Shown piece by piece: positions 22,307 to 32,940 of a stretch of DNA of 64,000 nucleotides (positions are counted from its first letter, which is position 1; every line of letters begins with the position of its first letter). Source of the DNA: Amborella trichopoda. Lineage: Eukaryota; Streptophyta; Magnoliopsida; Amborellales; Amborellaceae. The position numbers were made by a program, and so were the translations under genes. The notes under the pieces are model-generated. The model did no database searches and had not been told where the DNA came from. It was given only the letters and a program-made list of their open reading frames with translations. The stretch covers positions 378,930 to 442,929 of the forward strand of contig NW_006495813.1 of NCBI RefSeq assembly GCF_000471905.2. Reading direction: 5' to 3'.

Positions 22307-22845
22307 ACGGAACATACAACAAACGTTCTTATATAAAGTCTGCACGTAATTAACTCAAAAGAAACATACCCTCACCCTCCGGGAATTATTCAGAAAGGCT
22401 GTGAGGAAAGCCATCGGAAAATCCTTTACGATTAACAACAACACGTGCTTTTACTTGCATTCAACAAATTGGTGTCATTGTCCATTTACGATTGAAAGGG
22501 AAGGCTTTTGAACACCAAGCAACATATGCTTGGTGTTAAAGAATAATCCACCCCGTTTGAATCATTTTAAACATATTATCTCAAGAAATAAAGGGATGGA
22601 TACAAGTAAAACATCCAGAATTTTGTAACTTGGTGAAGTTAATTACGAGTATATGACTAAAACTATCGGTCTTCTTGGAACGTGTAAATATGAGGTGGGG
22701 CTGTTCGATACGTTACATCTTGTATCATAGGCTCCTGCTTTCCATTATTTGTAAACATTTACTTTTGGTTCTGATTATACTTTTTGTTTTAATCTTTTTT
22801 GATATTTTTTCTTTTCATTTTTTGTGGTCCTAAAACCTCAGCTGG
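22307..22845. other. Intergenic, no recognised feature
   Basis: No open frame of note, no terminal repeats. 'tgcttggtgttaaagaataa' and similar text matches nothing else in the window. Confidence 0.5.
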
Positions 22846-22894
22846 TCTATGGATAAAATGTTGAATCACAAGGTTGTGATGGTAGGGCTGCTAA

Positions 22895-23190
22895 AGGATC
22901 CTATCTGGGTCAAGCCGGGCCTGGTTTCAGCCCATTTTCAGCCCCACAGGTTAGACTTGTGGGGGTTTGTTAGGCCTGAGATATATATTTTTTCAGATTT
23001 ATGGAGGACTCAGAATGGTTTCCATTTTTTTCAACTTGGGCCGGGCTAAGGCTTCATCATAATGTGTCCGGTCCAGGCCAGCACCTGGTCCAGAACTAAA
23101 TTTTCAGACCTGCGCCAAGCATGGGCCTGCACTATTTACGGCCATGGAAAGCTAGGCCTGTTAACGGCCCTAGTGATTGGAGCCTATACG
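22895..23190. repeat. GGCCC/GGGCC-rich cryptic repeat
   Basis: Locally GC-rich stretch with many GGGCC, GCCCA and 'ccgggcc' words ('gtcaagccgggcctgg', 'gggccgggctaagg', 'ggtccaggccagcacc'). It looks like the internally repetitive, G/C-skewed dispersed repeats also seen at 38365-38885 and 44940-45300. No open frame. Confidence 0.5.
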
Positions 23191-23279
23191 GGCATTTTCC
23201 ATTATTCTTGTTAAAATAAGATGCCCGTTATAACGTAAATTTGAAAATCCTTGGAAAGAGAAGAAAACAAGAGGGAACG

Positions 23280-23377
23280 CCTCAAGTAAAGGAATTGAGC
23301 AGATATACTATCCTCCCGAGGGAGCATATACCTTAGTTCTACTCTTTCAGTCAAAAGAACTTTTTAGGAGGATATTA
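23280..23377. repeat. Left part of a dispersed repeat split by copia element 1
   Basis: 'gatatactatcctcccgag' and 'ttctactctttcagtcaaa' match, diverged, 39290-39355. The continuation of that repeat ('atgaaattttg...taagaatcactagatgat') is found at 29805 on the other side of copia element 1. Confidence 0.6.
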
Positions 23378-23744
23378 TGTTGGTACGTGCGTAGCCATCG
23401 AATTTTTAAACTTGCAACATTTCTCTCTCTTATAATTTAATGCTTATCACTAAAATAAGGAGGCTTTTTAGAAGGAGAAAGTTTCGTTATTTAACGGCTA
23501 GAACCTAACCACCCACTTCCCAAGATTACAAGGCCACGTTTTCTCAAAGATTTCAGGAGGAAGCCAACGTTAGAGAATGACCTCCTCTATCACTCTTTAA
23601 AGGTTTCATGGCTATGGAGAGGCACACAGAAATTTACAAAGTTCTTACAATTTTGGTAAAAGCCTGATCTCTACGATCGACAGTCTCACGATGCTGCCCT
23701 CAATCATGGGAGTGGATCTATCTCTTCCCTCAAGTTTTTCAACA
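23378..23744 (+). repeat. 5' LTR of copia element 1
   Basis: 367 bp, starts TGTTGGTACGTGCG and ends TTTTTCAACA. It contains 'aaccacccacttcccaagat' and 'tttcaggaggaagcc', both shared with the 3' LTR. It is followed with one base spacing by TGGTATCAGAGC. Confidence 0.92.
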
Positions 23745-23822
23745 TTGGTATCAGAGCGGGTTGTGGAAGCGTGAGTGGTTCCATCTCTTCCCTCAAGTTT
23801 TTCAACATTGGTATCAGAGCGG
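23745..23822 (+). promoter_or_regulatory. Two tandem primer-binding sites for initiator Met-tRNA
   Basis: TGGTATCAGAGC, the complement of the 3' end of plant initiator tRNA-Met, is present at 23746-23757 and again at 23809-23820. A 63-bp direct duplication includes the last 28-30 bp of the LTR ('atctcttccctcaagttttt') plus the site and 'gggttgtggaag'. Only the first follows the real LTR end. Confidence 0.88.
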
Positions 23823-25283
23823 GTTGTGGAAGGGTGGTGGACTCGTAACCTACAGTTCCCAGGTTCCATTATTCATTTATTTATTTTTTATTTTATTCTT
23901 GTTCTCTTTATATTATTTTCATGTTTAATTCGTGTTCGTCGATTATTATATTTTTTTTTAATCTAACTTTGCAACCTAAATTACGCAAAGACAGAGAGAA
24001 TAAATCATTGAATTGTTCTTTATCTCTGCTTTTACTTCTTGCTCATCATCAAGACTAAATATATATATTTCTTTTATACTGATCGTGATATTTTTTCTTA
24101 ATTCTATTCATCCACTGTATTTTTTTTTTAATACAGTATACACAGATGATAGTTGATATTTGCTATCCTTCTTAGTTGATTTGTGGATAATCGGTAATCT
24201 GTGGATTTTTTTTTTTTTAATTACAATATACCCTAATCTTCATTCATCCAGTTTATCTTTGGATAATAGTTGATAGTAGCTATCCTTCTTAGGGTTTTTT
24301 ATATACATAAATAATAATAATCTTTAACCCTAATCTTTATCTGCATATTTTTTTTCTCTCTCTCTCTGCTGTTAAACTAAAGATTGGGGTAGCCGTGTTT
24401 TACCCACAAGCAAGTTCACTATATTTTTTCCAAGACCTCTATTTCATCTTTTGATTTTTTTTTTTTTCTTTTCCATTTAATATCACAGTGAAATTCACTG
24501 CATTTAATTGAATATCAGGACTTTTACTTTTGCCTAAAAGAGTACGCACAAGTTCTTTTTTTGTTCTCTGGAAACCTCATGTTCTTAGCCAGCAACGCCT
24601 TAACCACTCGGCCAAAGCAAATTGGTGTAATAATAATAATAATAAAAGGTTGCTAAAATTAGTCATAATAATAATAATAATAATAATAAAAAGTTGTTAA
24701 AATTTTAGAGAGAGCAAGATAGAACTACTGCTGGAATTTTAGAGAGAGACCGACATGTATAACTACTGCCAATAATTAATTATTTTACTTGGTCTATAAT
24801 TTAGAGATTCTTTCACATATTATTTTTGCATAGTAATTCATTACCATGCATAATTATCCTATGTTTTGACCTCTTTTACATAATAATTATCATTCCATTC
24901 CATAGTTATCTTATGCTTGGGTCTTTTTAAGTTAGAAAATTTCATGATCTTGATTTTGTGAATTCATTATTTTTATGACTATGCAATGCCATATTTTTGT
25001 TGAAAATATCAAATATCATTATAGACTCTCTCTCTTGTGCTAAAATATATTCATATATTTATGAAACTGATTCTTATGCAAGATTTGACATAAAGTAGTT
25101 GTTGCCTTACTTTATTAATTTTTTGTTGCATCATAGCAGTGCGAACATAAACCGTTCGGGAAATTTTTTTTTTGAGGTCTCAGCTCATTGAGAGTCAGCA
25201 AACCTATTGATTTAACTAGCAGACAACCCTTTCTTAAACACAATTAAATTTTTTGAACTTTTAGGTATTATCTAAAATTTAAA
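23823..25283 (+). other. Untranslated leader of copia element 1
   Basis: 1.46 kb between primer-binding site and gag start. Strongly T-rich with homopolymer runs, ATT/TAA microsatellites (24629-24690) and a tRNA-Ser relic. It contains 'gataatcgg' and 'tatccttcttag' phrases repeated at 24125-24300. No long frame. Confidence 0.6.
24562..24621 (-). pseudogene. 3'-truncated tRNA-Ser(GCU)-like sequence
   Basis: On the minus strand 'GCTTTGGCCGAGTGGTTAAG' gives a textbook A box and D arm, followed by 'GCGTTGCTGGCTAAGAAC' with a GCU anticodon in the expected place and 'ATGAGGTTTCC' as the start of the long variable arm of class II tRNAs. The T arm and acceptor 3' half are absent (replaced by an A-rich stretch). 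About 60 of some 82-85 expected bases remain. It lies inside the leader of copia element 1, antisense to it. It could be the head of a tRNA-derived SINE or a captured tRNA fragment. Confidence 0.75.
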
Positions 25284-26130
25284 ATGACATCTAGGCTAGT
25301 CATGTCAGACCTATCTAAACTTGAAAAACTCAATGGGACCAATTTTTCTATGTGGAAAAGAAAAATTGGATATATGCTTTTCCATGATAGGGTAGATTAT
25401 GCCCTAAAAACAGAACCACCAGTTTTAGAGCCTAATGCCAATGGTCAAACTAGAAGGCGACTTGAAAAATGGTTAGAAGTTGACAAAGTAGCTAGGACTA
25501 CTATGTTGAGCTTCATGGAAGATAATTTAATTAGAGTCGTTGAAGATTACACCACAGCTCAAAGTATGATGGGCGCCCTATTTGAAAAGTATGGGACCAG
25601 TTCTGATACCCATGTACAATTGTTGTTAGAAAAATACAATTCTTGCAGAATGAAAGAAACGGACTCAGTGACCGAGCATGTCAATAAAATGACAGTGCTC
25701 GCAAAAGACGTTGCTGCAGCCGGGAATCCAATCCCCGATCGCATACAAGTATCCATTGTCCTTAACAATCTTCCTCCATCTTGGGAGTCCGTTGTAATTA
25801 CATTAAACCATTCTGCACAAGGGATAACCATGTTAAATCTTCCCATGCATCTTAGCATTGAAGTTGAGAGAAAAATGAGGAAGAAGTCAATTGAGCCCCA
25901 CTTTCCCCAAAGTTCATCTTCTTAGATTCTCAAGAAACCTTTCAATTATCAGAAAAATAATAAGTATTAGGGAAAGGGGAGAAATTTTAAAAATCAAAAG
26001 AATAAAGTTGAGAAGGCCTGTTTTTATTGTAAGAAAATTGGGCACATCAAGTTTAATTGTTCTAAGCTGAAAAATAAAAATAGGAACCAAAATAACAACC
26101 CTACTCGAAATAATCAAAATAAGATAAATG
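25284..26130 (+). pseudogene. Copia element 1 gag
   Basis: ATG at 25284 opens 'MTSRLVMSDLSKLEKLNG', then 'NFSMWKRKIGYML' and a UBN2-type copia gag of 213 residues to a TAG at 25924. After one more stop (25969) the same protein continues to a CCHC knuckle 'CFYCKKIGHIKFNC' (about 26017-26058). Gag would form the cytoplasmic virus-like particle. The stops between gag body and knuckle make it non-functional. Confidence 0.88.
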
Positions 26131-27740
26131 ACTTGATCTGCGTAGTCTTAGAATCAATAGTTGCCGATCATGACCTGAGAAATTGGTGGGTCGACTCAGC
26201 CTCCATTCGACATGTCTCGAGGACCAAGGACGGATTCACAGAATTGAAAAAGATTGCTGCCGGTAACCAGCGGATTTATATGGGAAATGACACCTACTAC
26301 GATATACTAGGTGTTGGCACTTTCAAACTGTGTTTACCATGAGGAACAAATCTCTTATTAACTGATACATTGTATGTGCCCAATATGAAGCGTAATTTGA
26401 TCTTTTTCCCTAGACTGAACGACAAGGATTATGAAAATAAAGTTCAGGTCAGGTCGGGTTACCATTGGGAAGCATTTTAAAGCATTATAAAGTTGACAAT
26501 TTGTACCGACTGAATATTAATGAAAGTTCATCATTTTCTGATTATATTGATGCCTCTTTTGATGCTTTTATGTGTATGGATGATCCATATTTATGGCACT
26601 TAAGATTATGACATATAAATACAAACAAAATGAATCAAATGGCTAAAAGAGGTGCTCTCAAATTTAGAAGAAATTGTGTTCAAAACATGCGAGCTATGTA
26701 TTTCTGGTAAATTAACTAAGAAGCCTATCCCTAAAGAGAAAAGGTCTAAAGAACTACTTAGTATTGTTCACTCTGATTTATATGGCCCATTATATGTGAA
26801 AACACATAGATGTATGAAATATTTCATAACATTTATAGACGATTATTCACGTTATGGATATGTATACCTAATTAGTAAGAAATCTTACGCATTAGAAACA
26901 TTTAAAGAATATAAAGCTGAGGTAGGAAATCAGTTAGGTAGACATTAAAATTTTTCTAACAGATAGGGGAGGTGAATATTGCTCCATCTTATTTTTCGAA
27001 TTTTGTAAAGAGCATGGTATAATTCACCAAACAACTATGCCATATACACCACAACAAAATGGTGTAGCGGAAAGGAGAAGTAGAACTCTAATGGACATGG
27101 TTAGGTCCATGATGAGCCATTCAAATTTATCACCTCATTTTTGGGGTGAGGCACTCAACACTGCAATATATATCATTAATAGTGTCCCAACTAAATCTAT
27201 AGACTTGACCTCATATGAATTATGGACAGGTAGGAAACCTGACCTTACTATCTTGAAAATTTGGGGTTCTTGGGAGCTTATACCACCACAAAATAGAGAT
27301 AAATTACAAAGTAAAACTATAAAATGCATTTTTATAAGCTATTCAGAAAATTCTAAAAGGTATAGATTCTATAACCATGATACTCTATCATTAATAGAGA
27401 GTCGTGGTGCTCATTTCTTAAAAAATATAGATCATGAAAATATTTTAACTAAACCTATTGACTTATATGAAATTGATAAAGATAAGGGTCTGAAATACCC
27501 TGTTTCTCAGACTCCCTCTACATTTGGTGAGAATGATTGTATTCCAGACAGGCCTAAAAAAACTAGAGCCCCACCTGCTAGTTTGGAAGAATTTTATGTA
27601 TTTATGAATGAAGATAATTACTCTTCAATGAGTGAGGATACAATAGATGAGCCTCGAAGCTTTAGTGAATCTATTAGCTCACATGATTCAGTTGAGTGGA
27701 CTCAAGCTACGGATGATGAACTTGATTCTATTAAAAGAAA
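26131..27740 (+). pseudogene. Copia element 1 protease and integrase
   Basis: The protease start reads 'WWVDSASIRHVSRT' (26185): the catalytic D-S/T-G has become D-S-A. 'DPYLWHLRL' (26582) marks the pre-integrase region, now followed by a stop. The integrase core shows 'HSDLYGPL' (26769), 'FITFIDDYSRYGYVY' (26821) and, after a frame change near 26945, 'DRGGEY' and 'PYTPQQNGVAERRSRTL' (27040), the copia integrase signature with its Glu. It ends in 'GRKPDLTILKIWGS'. At least two stops and two frame changes. Confidence 0.85.
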
Positions 27741-29193
27741 TTAAGTTTGAGAGTTGGTTGACTTCCCTAAAGATAGAAAAGCCTGCAAATGAGTCATAAA
27801 GAAAAAGTTTAATACAAATGGATCCATTGATAAATATAAAGCTAGGTTGGTAGCTAAAGGATTTACTCAAAGAGAGGGCATATATTATGTAGAAACTTAT
27901 TCTCTAGTAGCCAAATTTTCATCTATTAGGTTCATCCTTGTATTAGTTGGATATTATGATCTAGAATTATTTCAGATGGATGTCAAAACAACTTTTTTAA
28001 ATGAAGAATTAAAAGAATATATATACATGAAACAATCAGAAGGATATGTAATTAAAGGCCAAGAAGACAAGGTATATAAACTTCAGAAATCTTTATATGG
28101 TCTAAAACAGTCTTCTAGGCAATGGTACTTTACTTTTTATAATGCAATCACTAAAATTGGTTATATAGCCAATAGGTCAGACCATTGTGTATATGTCTGG
28201 AATAGTGAGAGCAATTTTGTTAAATTGTCACTATATGTGGATGATATTTTGATAGCCGGTAATGATATTGGCATGATTTACCATACCAAATCATGACTAA
28301 ATTCCTATTTTGAGATGAAAGATATGGGAGAAGCCTCATACGTATTGGGCATTAAGATAATAAGAGATAGAAGTTCAAGACTTCTATGTTTATCTCATGA
28401 AAATTATTTAGAAAGTGTTTTAAAGAGATTTAAGATGGAAAATTGTAAATCCATAGATACACCTGTTTGTAAAGGCTTGAAGTTATCAAAGAAAATGTGT
28501 TCATTAAATGATAGTGAGAAAGCTGAAATGGAAAGAATTCCATATGCTCAAGCTGTAGGATGCATAAATTATGTCATGTTGTGTACAAGACCTGATTTGA
28601 GTCATGCATATGGCCTTGTAGGTAGATTTCAGAGTAATCATGGGATGGCTCATTGGCAAGCTGTAAAAATGATATTCAGAAAACTAAAAATTACAAGTTG
28701 TGCTTTCAAGCTAACAACTTAGAGGTTACTGGGTACTTTGATGCAGATTTTGCAGGAGACCTATACGATAGAAATCAACCTCAGGAATTGTATTCCTCTT
28801 TGGAGGTGGATGTGTTTCTCGATCTAGTAAGAAACAAGGTTTGTAGCACGGTATACTATAGAAACCAAGTATATTTCTTGTAGCATTGCTACAACTTATG
28901 TCTTCTGGATTAAACGTTTCATAAATGATTTGAAGCTGGATATAGCCGACGGACCTGTTAAATTTTTTTGTAATAATCAGATTGCTATGTCATCAATTAG
29001 AAATGGAGCTTATAGTTCCAAGGGTAAGCACATTGAAATCGATTATCATTATATTTATGATAGCATTGGAAAGAATGAAATAACTGTAAGTTATTTACCA
29101 TCTTCAGATATGATTGCAGACCTTTTAACAAAGGGATTGAGTGCAAAAATATTATCAAAGCATGTAGCTTTGATGAGACTTAGAAATATTTAA
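27680..29193 (+). pseudogene. Copia element 1 reverse transcriptase and RNase H
   Basis: 'EWTQATDDELDSI' leads into 'KARLVAKGFTQREGIYYVET' (27840), 'FQMDVKTTFLNEEL' (27970), 'SLYGLKQSSRQWY' (28091) and an intact catalytic 'YVDDILIAGND' (28234). A stop at 28293 and a frame change near 28720 precede RNase H: 'GYFDADFAGDLYDRNQ' (28733) and, after more damage, 'KHIEIDYHYIYDSI' and 'MIADLLTKGL' (29107). The catalytic Asp of RNase H remains. The order integrase before reverse transcriptase places it in Ty1/copia. Confidence 0.88.
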
Positions 29194-29427
29194 GTCAAGA
29201 ACTCCCAAATGGGATATATTGTTTTTCATGTCTTGGTCATGAGAGGAAAAACTGCATTAGTGTGAAAAACCATGACATGATTTTTGATATTTTTTGTTAT
29301 GAGATGTATAATAGCACTTGCGAGAAGAGCCTCATGACAAAAATATTCTCATAAATGTTAAATTCATTAAGTTGCAAAGACTTTATGATATTTCAAGTAT
29401 ATCTGACCCTCATAGCCAAGTAAGAGA
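29194..29427 (+). other. 3' untranslated part of copia element 1
   Basis: AT-rich sequence between the RNase H stop and the 3' LTR. A weak purine stretch 'gccaagtaagaga' directly before the LTR at 29428 would be the polypurine tract. Confidence 0.6.
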
Positions 29428-29798
29428 TGTTGGTACGTGTGTGTGGTCATGGGGCCTTTAAACGTGCAATATTTCTCTCTTATAATTTAATTCTTATTAT
29501 TAAAATAGAGAGGCTTTTTAGAGAGAGAAAGTGTCGTTATCTAACAGTTAGAAAGTAACCACCCACTTCCCAAGATTATAGGGCCACCTTTTCTCAGAGA
29601 TTTCAGGAGGAAGCCAAACGTTGGAGAACGACCTCCTCCATCTCTCTTTAAGAAGGGTTTCATGGCCATGGAGAGGTATACCGAAATTTACAGAGTTCTC
29701 ACAGTTCTGGTGAAAGCCTGATCTTTGCGATCGATAGTCTCACAACCCTGCCCCTAATCCTAGGAGTGGGTTCATCTCTTCCCTCAAGTTTCTCAACA
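29428..29798 (+). repeat. 3' LTR of copia element 1
   Basis: 371 bp, starts TGTTGGTACGTGTG and ends TTTCTCAACA. By eye it differs from the 5' LTR at roughly 50-60 positions. Confidence 0.92.
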
Positions 29799-30300
29799 TT
29801 TTTTCGGTCTGAAATTTTGGTAGCCACCTAAGAATCACTAGATGATTAGTCACAAAAGAAAAATTTGAAATTTGAATTTTTTAATACTTAGATTTCACCC
29901 CTCAAAAAATTGGATTGTTTCTATTCTATCTTAAGACATTGTTTCTTTTACTTGCTTTGAGAGTGCAATTAGGAACTTTTTATTGAGGTTAAAGAGGTTA
30001 TATCTCCAAAAATTTAAGGTTTTAAAATTGGGAAATGTCCTTGTGAGACCCTCCCACACCCATATGTGTAGGACTTCAAATGATCACCATTAAATTTGGC
30101 ATAGATCTATAGAAAAGTCAAGTCCCACACTTGATAACTTTTCTAGAGATATGTGCTAAGCTTAATGGTGATCCTTTGGGGTTATACACACATGGGTGTG
30201 GGAGGGTCTCATAGGATCATTACCCTTTAAGATTAATCCCAGGTGGGATTTTACTCGAGGAAGTAAATAGATAGTATACCCCCAAGGAAATAAAATATCA
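29799..30300. repeat. Right part of the dispersed repeat split by copia element 1
   Basis: 'ccacctaagaatcactagat' (29823), 'aattaggaactttt' and, beyond the nested MITE, 'attaatcccaggtgggatt' (30232) match 39375-39620 in the same order. The 39.5-kb copy lacks the MITE and so shows the empty site. Confidence 0.7.
30030..30225. mobile_element. Palindromic Mutator-type MITE upstream of the patatin-like gene
   Basis: 196 bp almost entirely inverted repeat: starts GGGAAATGTCCTTGTGAGAC and ends with its imperfect inverse. Both arms carry 'gaccctcccacacccat' and 'gatcaccattaa'. Flanks TTTAAAATT (30021-30029) and TTTAAGATT (30226-30234) are 8 of 9 identical. It lies about 365 bp before the TATA box of the gene. 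Confidence 0.85.
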
Positions 30301-30589
30301 TTTGGCAAAAGGATTTTTCTCCCCCTCCCTTCAATTTGAAAATGAAGAATCAATGATCAATATTCTAACGTTCTAACTAACTTCCAATATGCACTTTTCT
30401 GCTTTATTTTACTTGTTAAAAGAGGTGACGTAAAAAGTCTTTGAGAAGCACCAAACGTCTGCAACTCAAACTGGGAAGAAGATGCATGACTGAAGAAAGA
30501 CTCTCTCTCTCATCTATCTAAAATTCTTCGTTTGCGGCGGCTGATCTTAAAATGGAGCTTCCTTGTTTCTGGTATGGTGGTTTTAAGCC

Positions 30590-30598
30590 TATAAATAG
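30590..30598 (+). promoter_or_regulatory. TATA box of the patatin-like gene
   Basis: TATAAATAG at 30590-30598 is a near-consensus plant TATA box, about 95 bp before the first in-frame ATG at 30693, leaving a plausible leader of about 60-70 bp. A CT repeat ('gactctctctctcatc') lies at 30501-30516. Confidence 0.6.
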
Positions 30599-30692
30599 TT
30601 CATGAAACCAACTTATACTAAAAAGAATTAGGGAACTTCATAGTGATTATCTTGTGAATTTTGAAGCTTTCTATCTGAGAATACCAGCTTTA

Positions 30693-30827
30693 ATGCCAAA
30701 TAGAAGGCTCTTACAGAACGTTCCACCCCTTTACGGGGACTTCATCACCATCTTAAGCATAGATGGAGGAGGAGTGAGAGGCATCATTCCTGGAACCATC
30801 CTCAGCTTCCTCTATTCCCAACTTCAA
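30693..30827 (+). pseudogene. Patatin-like gene exon 1
   Basis: ATG at 30693 starts '[17 protein letters not shown]', followed by '[20 protein letters not shown]' and 'SFLYSQLQ' up to the GTGCAA donor at 30828. No earlier in-frame ATG exists in this open stretch. The exon ends in phase 0, as does the start of exon 2 (ELDGEDAR). Undamaged as read. Confidence 0.85.
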
Positions 30828-30935
30828 GTGCAATAATCTTCTCCCTTTCTCTTATTACTATGTTCTAGGAATCACTCACGGTGCACAATGGTTTTTTTCC
30901 TTTTATAATAACATTACAATCTTCCCTACCAGATG

Positions 30936-31396
30936 TGTTAGAAAATAGGGAGCAAGAAGGTTTACGTTGAAAATTTTTACTATGCACGCAAAAGAGCTCT
31001 ATTCAACACAATTTCTTCATTCTACTTGTACATAAACATAGTACATGTATATATAGACCACTTCGGAGCTTTTTAGACTCTATGTACACCATTCTAGTGA
31101 AGTTTTCACTCTCATAACTTACAATCTATATGCATGGACGAAATTACAAGATTATATAAGAAAATTCTAGACTGCACTCACTCACAATTCAAATTTGCAT
31201 ACATTGCATGCTTTGGACTGCTCTCTCTCAATCTTGGGACTCTTCACTCTCAATGTTGAAATTGTGACCTCGGAATTCTACACAATTATTTTGCATCATT
31301 CCAAAATTACTCTTAACATAACTTTCCCAAAATGTCCCTTATATTGAAATCTAATACCCAAAATACCTTTGAACATAATCAAGCTTATTTTTAACA
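30936..31396 (-). repeat. 3' LTR of copia element 2, with adjacent polypurine tract
   Basis: 461 bp. Directly outside its inner end, on the minus strand, lies the polypurine tract TTAAGGGGGGA (31397-31407), as expected before a 3' LTR. The LTR holds a TATA-like 'ctatatatacatgtacta' on the minus strand near 31040-31065, the likely promoter. Confidence 0.93.
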
Positions 31397-31397
31397 T

Positions 31398-32940
31398 CCC
31401 CCCTTAAGCTTGATTTTCCAACTTAGTTACTTCTAACATAACTTTCAAGTTTTGAAACAATTCATGTTTGAGAGGTTTTGTAGAAATGCGGGCAACTTGA
31501 TCTTGCGTTTTTGTATAAGCAAGTTCAACCTTCTTCTCTTTCACTTGGTCTCGAATGAAATGGAAGTGTGTATCAATGTACTTGCTTCTCTCATGAAACA
31601 CCGGGTTCTTTGCAATTGCAATTGCCGACTTGTTATCTACATGGATTTTGGTGGGAGTCTCATGAGGCTTTAAAAGTTCTTTAAGAAATTCCGTAGCCAC
31701 AATGCATGACAAGTACTTGATGTGGCGGCTACATACTCGGCCTCACAAGTTGATAGTGTCACGAGCGGTTGTTTCTTCGATAACCATGTGAATGCCGTAC
31801 TCCCCATGTAGAACATGTACCTAGAACTGCTTTTCCTATCATCCAAGTCTCTGGCTCAATCGCTATCAATAAAACCTACAAGATCACAAACATTAGAACA
31901 TGAATAGAATAAACCATGGTCAAATGTGCGTTTGATATACCGGAGAATCCTTTTTGCCGCTTTCAAATGACAGGTATTTGGAGTCTCCATGTACCGGCTT
32001 ACTAAACCAACTCCATAGAGAATATCCGGTCTTGTACATATTAGATATCAGAGACTTCCCACTAAACTTTTGAAAAATGTAGGATCAACCCTTTCTCCAT
32101 CACCTTCTTTTCTCAATTTGAGACCACTTTCTACTAGTGCATTACCGGATTACAATTCTCCAATTTAAATTTCTTGAGAATTTCTTTTGCATAAGATTTT
32201 TGTGACACAAAAATTCCATCATCCATTTGTTTAACTTCAATGCCAAGGAAATAAGACATGAGCCCAATGTCAGTCATTTCAAACTCCTTAATCATGGATT
32301 ATTTGAATTCTTTAGACATGCTCGGATTATTTCCGTATAGATTAAATCATCAACATATAAACAAACAAGCAAAATATCTCCATTTTCATTTTTCTTTATG
32401 TATTGGGCATGTTCATATGGGCACCTAGAAAAACCATTTTCAAGAAAATATTTATCAATTCTACTATTCCATGCCCTAGGTGCTTGTTTTAAATCATACA
32501 AAGCCTTTTTCAATTTTTAAACTTTAATTTCTTGCCCTTTTTACACATAATCAATTGGTTGTTCAATATACACATCTTCTTCAAGAAAACCATTAAAAAA
32601 TGCCAATTTCACATCCATTTGAAAGTTTTTCCGTTTCATTTGGGCTGCAAGAGAAATGATTAATCTAATAGTTTCTAAACGAGCAATGGGGGTAAATACC
32701 TCATCATAGTCAACAACTAACCTTGTTTTCAACCTTTCGATATCCCCATTAGCATTTCTCTGTCTTATAAATCCATTTCACACCAATTGATTTGTGGCCC
32801 TTAGGAAGTGTTGTATGCCCCCATGTATCATTCCTCTCAAGTGCTTCAATTTCTTCATCCATGGCTTTTTTCCACACTTTACTTTTACATGCTTCATCAA
32901 AATAAATAGGATTCAAATTTGCATAAAGACAAAGCAATGT
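31398..32940 (-). pseudogene. Copia element 2 reverse transcriptase and RNase H
   Basis: Minus strand, from 32937: 'WKKAMDEEIEALERNDTW', 'GVKWIYKT' then 'FQMDVKLAFFNGFLEEDVY' (about 32630), 'ALYDLKQAPRAWN' (32505) and an intact 'LLVCLYVDDLIYT' (about 32345). RNase H ends in 'IHVDNKSAIAIAKNPVFH' (31645) and 'KHELFQNLKVML'. A stop at 32541 and frame changes near 32300, 32150 and 31850 interrupt. Most catalytic residues survive, in keeping with moderate age. Confidence 0.88.

Larger units (their letters stand above)
23378..29798 (+). mobile_element. Ty1/copia retrotransposon 1 (old, both LTRs present)
   Basis: 6.4 kb with LTRs at 23378-23744 and 29428-29798 (TGTTGG...CAACA). It has an initiator-Met-tRNA primer-binding site, a long leader, gag, protease, integrase, reverse transcriptase and RNase H in copia order on the plus strand. 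By eye the LTRs differ at about 15 percent of positions, and the pol region carries many stops, so it inserted long ago. No clean 5-bp target duplication is left (TATTA against TTTTT). Confidence 0.92.
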
